Of a DNA stretch of 64,000 bases, positions 60,000 to 64,000 are shown one piece after another (position 1 is the first letter of the stretch; each line of letters starts with the position of its first letter). The DNA comes from Jackrogersella multiformis (taxonomy: Eukaryota > Ascomycota > Sordariomycetes > Xylariales > Hypoxylaceae). The notes beneath the pieces are model-generated. The model was not told the DNA's origin, did no database searches, and worked only from the letters and a program-made list of their open reading frames with translations. The DNA lies in NCBI GenBank assembly GCA_902806575.1, contig CADCXD010000002.1, positions 1,240,001 to 1,304,000 on the forward strand. The letters run 5' to 3'. Both the position numbers and the translations under genes were made by a program.

Positions 60000-61827
60000 T
60001 TTAAAATTAATTAACGAATTAATATAATTAATTATAAATAAGTAATAATATATATTAAATAATGAAATAATCGTATATATATTATTAAATTATACCGATA
60101 ATAATTAACCGATTCTTTTTATTTAATTATTAACGCTGTTAAGAAAATTAATAAAATTACAGGTTATAATTTTAATAAAAGAATTATTAAAAATTATAAA
60201 ACCTGGATTTATTATAATACGAAAAGTACGATTTACGAATAACGTTAAAAATATAAAAAAAAGCGCGGGTAAGTTATAAGTTATTAAGTAATTACGATTA
60301 AAATAATAGTTATAATTATTATTAAAGTTTTTATTTTAAAAAAAAGTTAAGTATTTTAATACTTAAATTATAATAAAACTTTAATTAAATTAAAAAGAAA
60401 TTAAGTATTTTAATATTAAAATAACTTATAAATATACTAGTATTTATTTAATAATAATAAGGTATAATATATTTATTTATATTTATATTCTTTATTTATT
60501 TAAGTATTTTTTTTACTTATTTTTAATAAAAAAAAGATTTCTTTTTTATAATAAAAATTCTTTTTTAATTTTTTTTATTTTTACAAACTTTAACTTTATA
60601 AAAAAAAAATTCTTACTCGCTTTTTACTTTATAATGCCTTTTATAAAGAAATTAATACTTAAGCTTTTTAAAATTTTAATTAAAAAGATTATTAATTTAA
60701 CATTTAAATAAATTTATTAATATTTATTTAACGATAAATAAATAATTATTATTAATAAAGTATTTAAAATTATTAAAATATAAAACGGTAATAAACTTTA
60801 ATAATAACGAACTTTTTAAAATAATAACGATAAAAATTTAATAAATATTATCGATTTTAAAATATATTATATAAAAATAATAAAAATAATATCGTTTTAT
60901 TTATAATTTAACGTTATTTTAATTATTAAAACGTTATTAAAAATCTTAATATATAAAACCCTTTTAATAACGATCTTTTATTAAATAATTTAAAATTAAC
61001 TTAAGGAAATAAATTAATAAGGTAAAATTATTAATTAAAAACTAAAAGTTATTATTAAAGTATTTTTTAAAATCCTTAATAAAAATATATTTAAGGTATT
61101 TCGTATTAATAAAAACGAAAAAAAAAACGTCGAGATTTTCTTAAAAAAGTTATATAATAAGTTAAAGTTAATTAAATTAAATTAATTAATATATAAAAAC
61201 GATAATATAAAGTTAAAGTTTTTAAAAAATATAATTAATAAAATAATAATTATAATAATTAACGATAATAATAAAATATTTTTAAATATTAACGTTTTAT
61301 AATAAGTAATAATAATTATAATAATAACGCGTATTAATTATAAAAATCCTTTTAATTATTAAGAAATAATAACAGTTAATAAAAAAGCTTTTAATAAATA
61401 TCGCCGAAATTATAATAATCGTAAGAAACGCGCGTAATATTTTTATAAATTATAAAAAAATATTATAAAAATTAAGTTATAATTAATATTATTTATTATA
61501 TTTATTACCGTAATTACGTTATAAATTAAAATATTAACTTTCGTATTTAAATTAATTACGTTTATTATAATAAAACCGATAATAATATTAATTAAAATAT
61601 AAACGTTTAATAATTTTAACGATATACGTTTCGTTTACGAAAATACGTTATTAAACGATAATAACGGCGTTTTAATTAATAACGACGATAATAATAAAAA
61701 GAAAAATAATGTTAATATATTTAATATATTTATTAAGCGTTAAAGATTAATTTAATAAAATTAATTTAATAAAATAATAACTTATAATTAACGAGAACGT
61801 TAGTTTTTCTTTTTATTAAAAAGGTAT
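60000..61827 (+). mobile_element. possible partial third retroelement (LTR-like plus gag-like)
   Basis: This block follows the integrase of the nested element yet looks like the beginning of an element. 60.3-60.45 kb has a direct repeat (AAGTATTTTAATAYT twice). 60.45-60.64 kb is leader-like. From 60,643 an ATG-initiated frame and, at about 61.41-61.46 kb, a basic stretch (RRNYNNRKKRA-like) before a possible zinc-knuckle resemble Gypsy gag. No matching second LTR was found. It could alternatively be an extra ORF of the nested element. Confidence 0.35.
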
Positions 61828-61944
61828 TATAAAAAGCCATAACTATATAATTTATAATTAAAATAATAACTCGTGTTTTATACTTATTAATTATTTTTCG
61901 AAATATTAACTTTATTTTTATTTTTAACTTATTAATATATAATA
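61828..61944 (+). repeat. 3' LTR of nested element
   Basis: 117 bp, TATAAAAAGCCATAAC to ...TATATAATA, matching the 53,366 repeat with about 50 bp missing. ACTTT and the resumed copy 2 sequence follow. Confidence 0.65.
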
Positions 61945-63179
61945 ACTTTATAAAATAACTTTTTATATCGAAAAAAAAAACTTTAAAAAAAATTATTTTC
62001 ATTAAATATAATACTTTTATCGTTAAATATATAAAAATAAATAAAACCTTAAAATTAATCACTTAAAACTTTTAATAATTAAATATTAAAAATATTATTT
62101 AAAATTACGTATAAAATTATTTAAAATATTAATAAAATAAAATCTTTTATTATATTTTATATAAACATTTTTAACCGATAAAATTATATTATAAACTTTA
62201 ATTAATAATAATAATAAATTTTATTATTAACTTTTTTTTATTAAATAATATTAAAAATTATATAATATACTTTTAAATATTATTTTTAATAAAGATTTTA
62301 AATTTACGTTTTATATTTAAAAAAACTTTTTTAAATTAATAAATATTAAATCTCGTATAAATATTATATTTTACCCGTAAATTAATAAATAAATAAAACA
62401 CTTTAATTAAATTTTAAAAATTTATTTTAAAACCTTTATTAATTACGAAATAAATAATTAAAAAAACTTATTTATAATTATAAAATTTATTTATAATAAC
62501 ACCGCTTTTTTATTAATATAATTTACCTTTTTTTATATTAATTATAATTATTATTTAATAATTTATAATTTTTTTATAAACATTTTACGTAATCTCGAAA
62601 ATAAATTATATATATATTAAATAATATAAATACATTAAAATATATAAAAACATTTAAAACGAAACCGTTAATAAATAAAAAAATAAATTAATAAATAATA
62701 AAAAGATATATTAATTTTTAAAATAAATTAACTTATAATATTAAACGTAAAGAATATTAAAATTAAACGCCTCGTTAAAAAATTAAATAAAAAGCTTTTA
62801 AACTTTTTTAAAATTTAATAAATAATTTTTTTTATCTTAATAAAACTTATTTTTTTAAAAAAATAAAAAATATATAATTCGTTTTATATTTTACTTATTA
62901 AACTTTATCGCATTAATAATTAAAAACTTCTTAACTTTAATTAAATCTTACGTATAATAACCTCGATAAAATTTAAAAACTATTAAATAAAATAAAATAT
63001 CTCGTAAAATAAAAAAATTAATTAATTAAAAAATATTAAACTTAAAAACTTTATAAATATATATTTAATAAAAAAATAAAAGTAATAATTAAATTATTTT
63101 ATAAATAACACGTTAATAAATTTCGTAATTTTTTAATTATATAATATATTTAAAAATAAATATTAAAAAAAAACGTTAA

Positions 63180-63482
63180 TATTATATAAATAAACTTTAT
63201 AAAATAAAATATAATTAATATATATATATATAAATTAATAAATATAAAATATATTAAAACTTATAAAATAAAATTATTAAATAAAATTAATTAATATATA
63301 TAAAATTAAATTAATAAAATTAAAAAAGCGTTAACGACGTTTATAAAAATATATAAATTATATATATATAAATTATTACGCTTCGTTTCGTAAAAAGAAA
63401 AAAAAGGTAAAAACTTTAAAACTATAAAGAATTATTATTTAAAATTAAACTATAATTTTAAGCTTTATTTACCTTTATTATA
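63180..63482 (+). repeat. 3' LTR of Gypsy copy 2
   Basis: 303 bp, TATTATATAAATAAAC to ...CTTTATTATA. Aligns with the other three LTRs. Unlike the others it is RIP-mutated right up to its outer end. Confidence 0.85.
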
Positions 63483-63487
63483 ATAAC
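63483..63487 (+). repeat. target-site duplication ATAAC, right copy
   Basis: ATAAC directly after the 3' LTR, matching 50,005-50,009. Confidence 0.85.
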
Positions 63488-64000
63488 GGCGTACCTTTAA
63501 CAATTAATTCTCTTAGTTTAACGTACCAGAACAGCTAAGTTAATAATGTACGACTACGCTAAAATATTACTCAGATAAATAAATAATCAAATAACCGAAG
63601 ATAAGATTATTAAAGTAAGAATGAACCACCTCGTACTTATAATTGATGATATCTCCAAGCATTCTAAATGACAGTTTAATCTTAAGAATTTTCTCGAAAA
63701 TGGAAACTAAGCTGGCTATCTACCTAGGTAATAGAGCTAAAGCGGTGAAAGAACTCTAACGATTGGTAAGATGTTTCATAGTTGATATTATGAATGGCCA
63801 TATGTATAAATTATTTCTCTTATAGTGTGTACTTGATCGAGAAACGCTATAACCTAAGGGGTTTCCTGTTCGGTACTTATGTGGCTTCTGACATTATATT
63901 GCTATGATTACATCTAGCTTTGACTTTATGATTTTCTCCGAAAATTTATTCCACGGCATGTTATGGGCCTAAATAAGGTAATAATCCCCGAATAAGTGGA
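63488..64000. other. intergenic, right edge
   Basis: Unique DNA of near-normal composition, with one TACCTAGGTA at about 63,722. No ORF of note. Confidence 0.5.

Larger units (their letters stand above)
53366..61944 (+). mobile_element. second Gypsy-type element nested in copy 2
   Basis: It begins TATAAAAAGCCATA and ends ...TTAATATATAATA, with the same start repeated at 61,828. ACTTT flanks both sides (53,361-53,365 and 61,945-61,949), a likely target duplication. Plus-strand relics in Gypsy order: an Arg/Asn-rich gag-like stretch at 55.7-55.95 kb, a protease-like block at about 56.70-56.79 kb, the RT active site at 57,725, the integrase zinc finger at about 58.87-58.92 kb and an integrase core start at about 58.96 kb. 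All frames are full of stops. Remaining C is nearly always in CpG. Material right of 59.9 kb may belong to a further element. Confidence 0.78.
50010..63482 (+). mobile_element. Ty3/Gypsy retrotransposon, copy 2 (same family as copy 1), interrupted by a nested element
   Basis: Both LTRs and most of the interior align with copy 1. The left part is 50,010-53,365 and the right part 61,950-63,482; the nested element lies between. Compared with copy 1, about 1.5 kb of the gag region is missing (copy 1 9.91-11.43 kb), about 0.2 kb near copy 1 12.2 kb, and about 0.1 kb near copy 1 15.0 kb. RIP-type mutation is even heavier than in copy 1, with stops throughout. ATAAC target duplications flank the whole, so the insertion site is intact. 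Non-autonomous and dead. Confidence 0.88.

Noticed and set aside
61766..62062. 98-codon minus-strand frame of Ile/Lys/Phe/Tyr
   Set aside because: Chance frame in extreme A+T DNA spanning the nested LTR boundary.

Overview
This is a window from the nuclear genome of a filamentous ascomycete (Pezizomycotina). The evidence is short introns of 50-117 nt with GTAWGT-type donors and CTRAY-type branch points, families typical of these fungi (DUF4045-gelsolin, DUF2235, HET, a Thr-rich GPI cell-wall protein), and long A+T-rich tracts that look like repeat-induced point mutation (RIP). Intergenic DNA is full of the palindrome TACCTAGGTA, which I associate with Sordariomycetes such as Xylariales. That placement is inference.

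Layout. 0.4-1.5 kb: one hypothetical gene on the minus strand. 1.5-9.5 kb: gene-poor DNA with AvrII-type palindromes and a decaying repeat family at 8.69-9.36 kb. 9,477-16,397: a complete but heavily mutated Ty3/Gypsy element with two 313-bp LTRs and a GATAA target duplication. 16.4-20.1 kb: gene-poor. 20.1-49.4 kb: the gene-bearing part. It holds an F-box/LRR protein ending in a CaaX box, a spliced GNAT-type protein, a small alpha/beta hydrolase, a coiled-coil protein with a degenerate J-domain-like end, a GPI-anchored Thr-rich wall protein, a broken HET-domain gene, a DUF4045-gelsolin protein, the ARL2-type GTPase and a DUF2235 hydrolase. 50,010-63,482: a second copy of the same Gypsy family (ATAAC target duplication), split at 53,366-61,944 by another mutated Gypsy element. 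That insert may itself contain part of a third element.

Five genes were rebuilt from separate ORFs by reading splice sites: GNAT (2 exons), GPI protein (2), gelsolin-like (3), ARL2 (5, including a 17-nt exon) and DUF2235 (7). In the DUF2235 gene one join is explained only by an ATAAGT...AC intron, which is the most unusual coding feature here.

The genes do not form an obvious pathway or biosynthetic cluster. They look like ordinary housekeeping and accessory genes between two RIP-silenced transposon islands. ARL2, the gelsolin-like gene and the DUF2235 gene lie in tandem on the minus strand. No CRISPR array, rRNA or convincing tRNA gene was seen. Base-composition statements are by eye.
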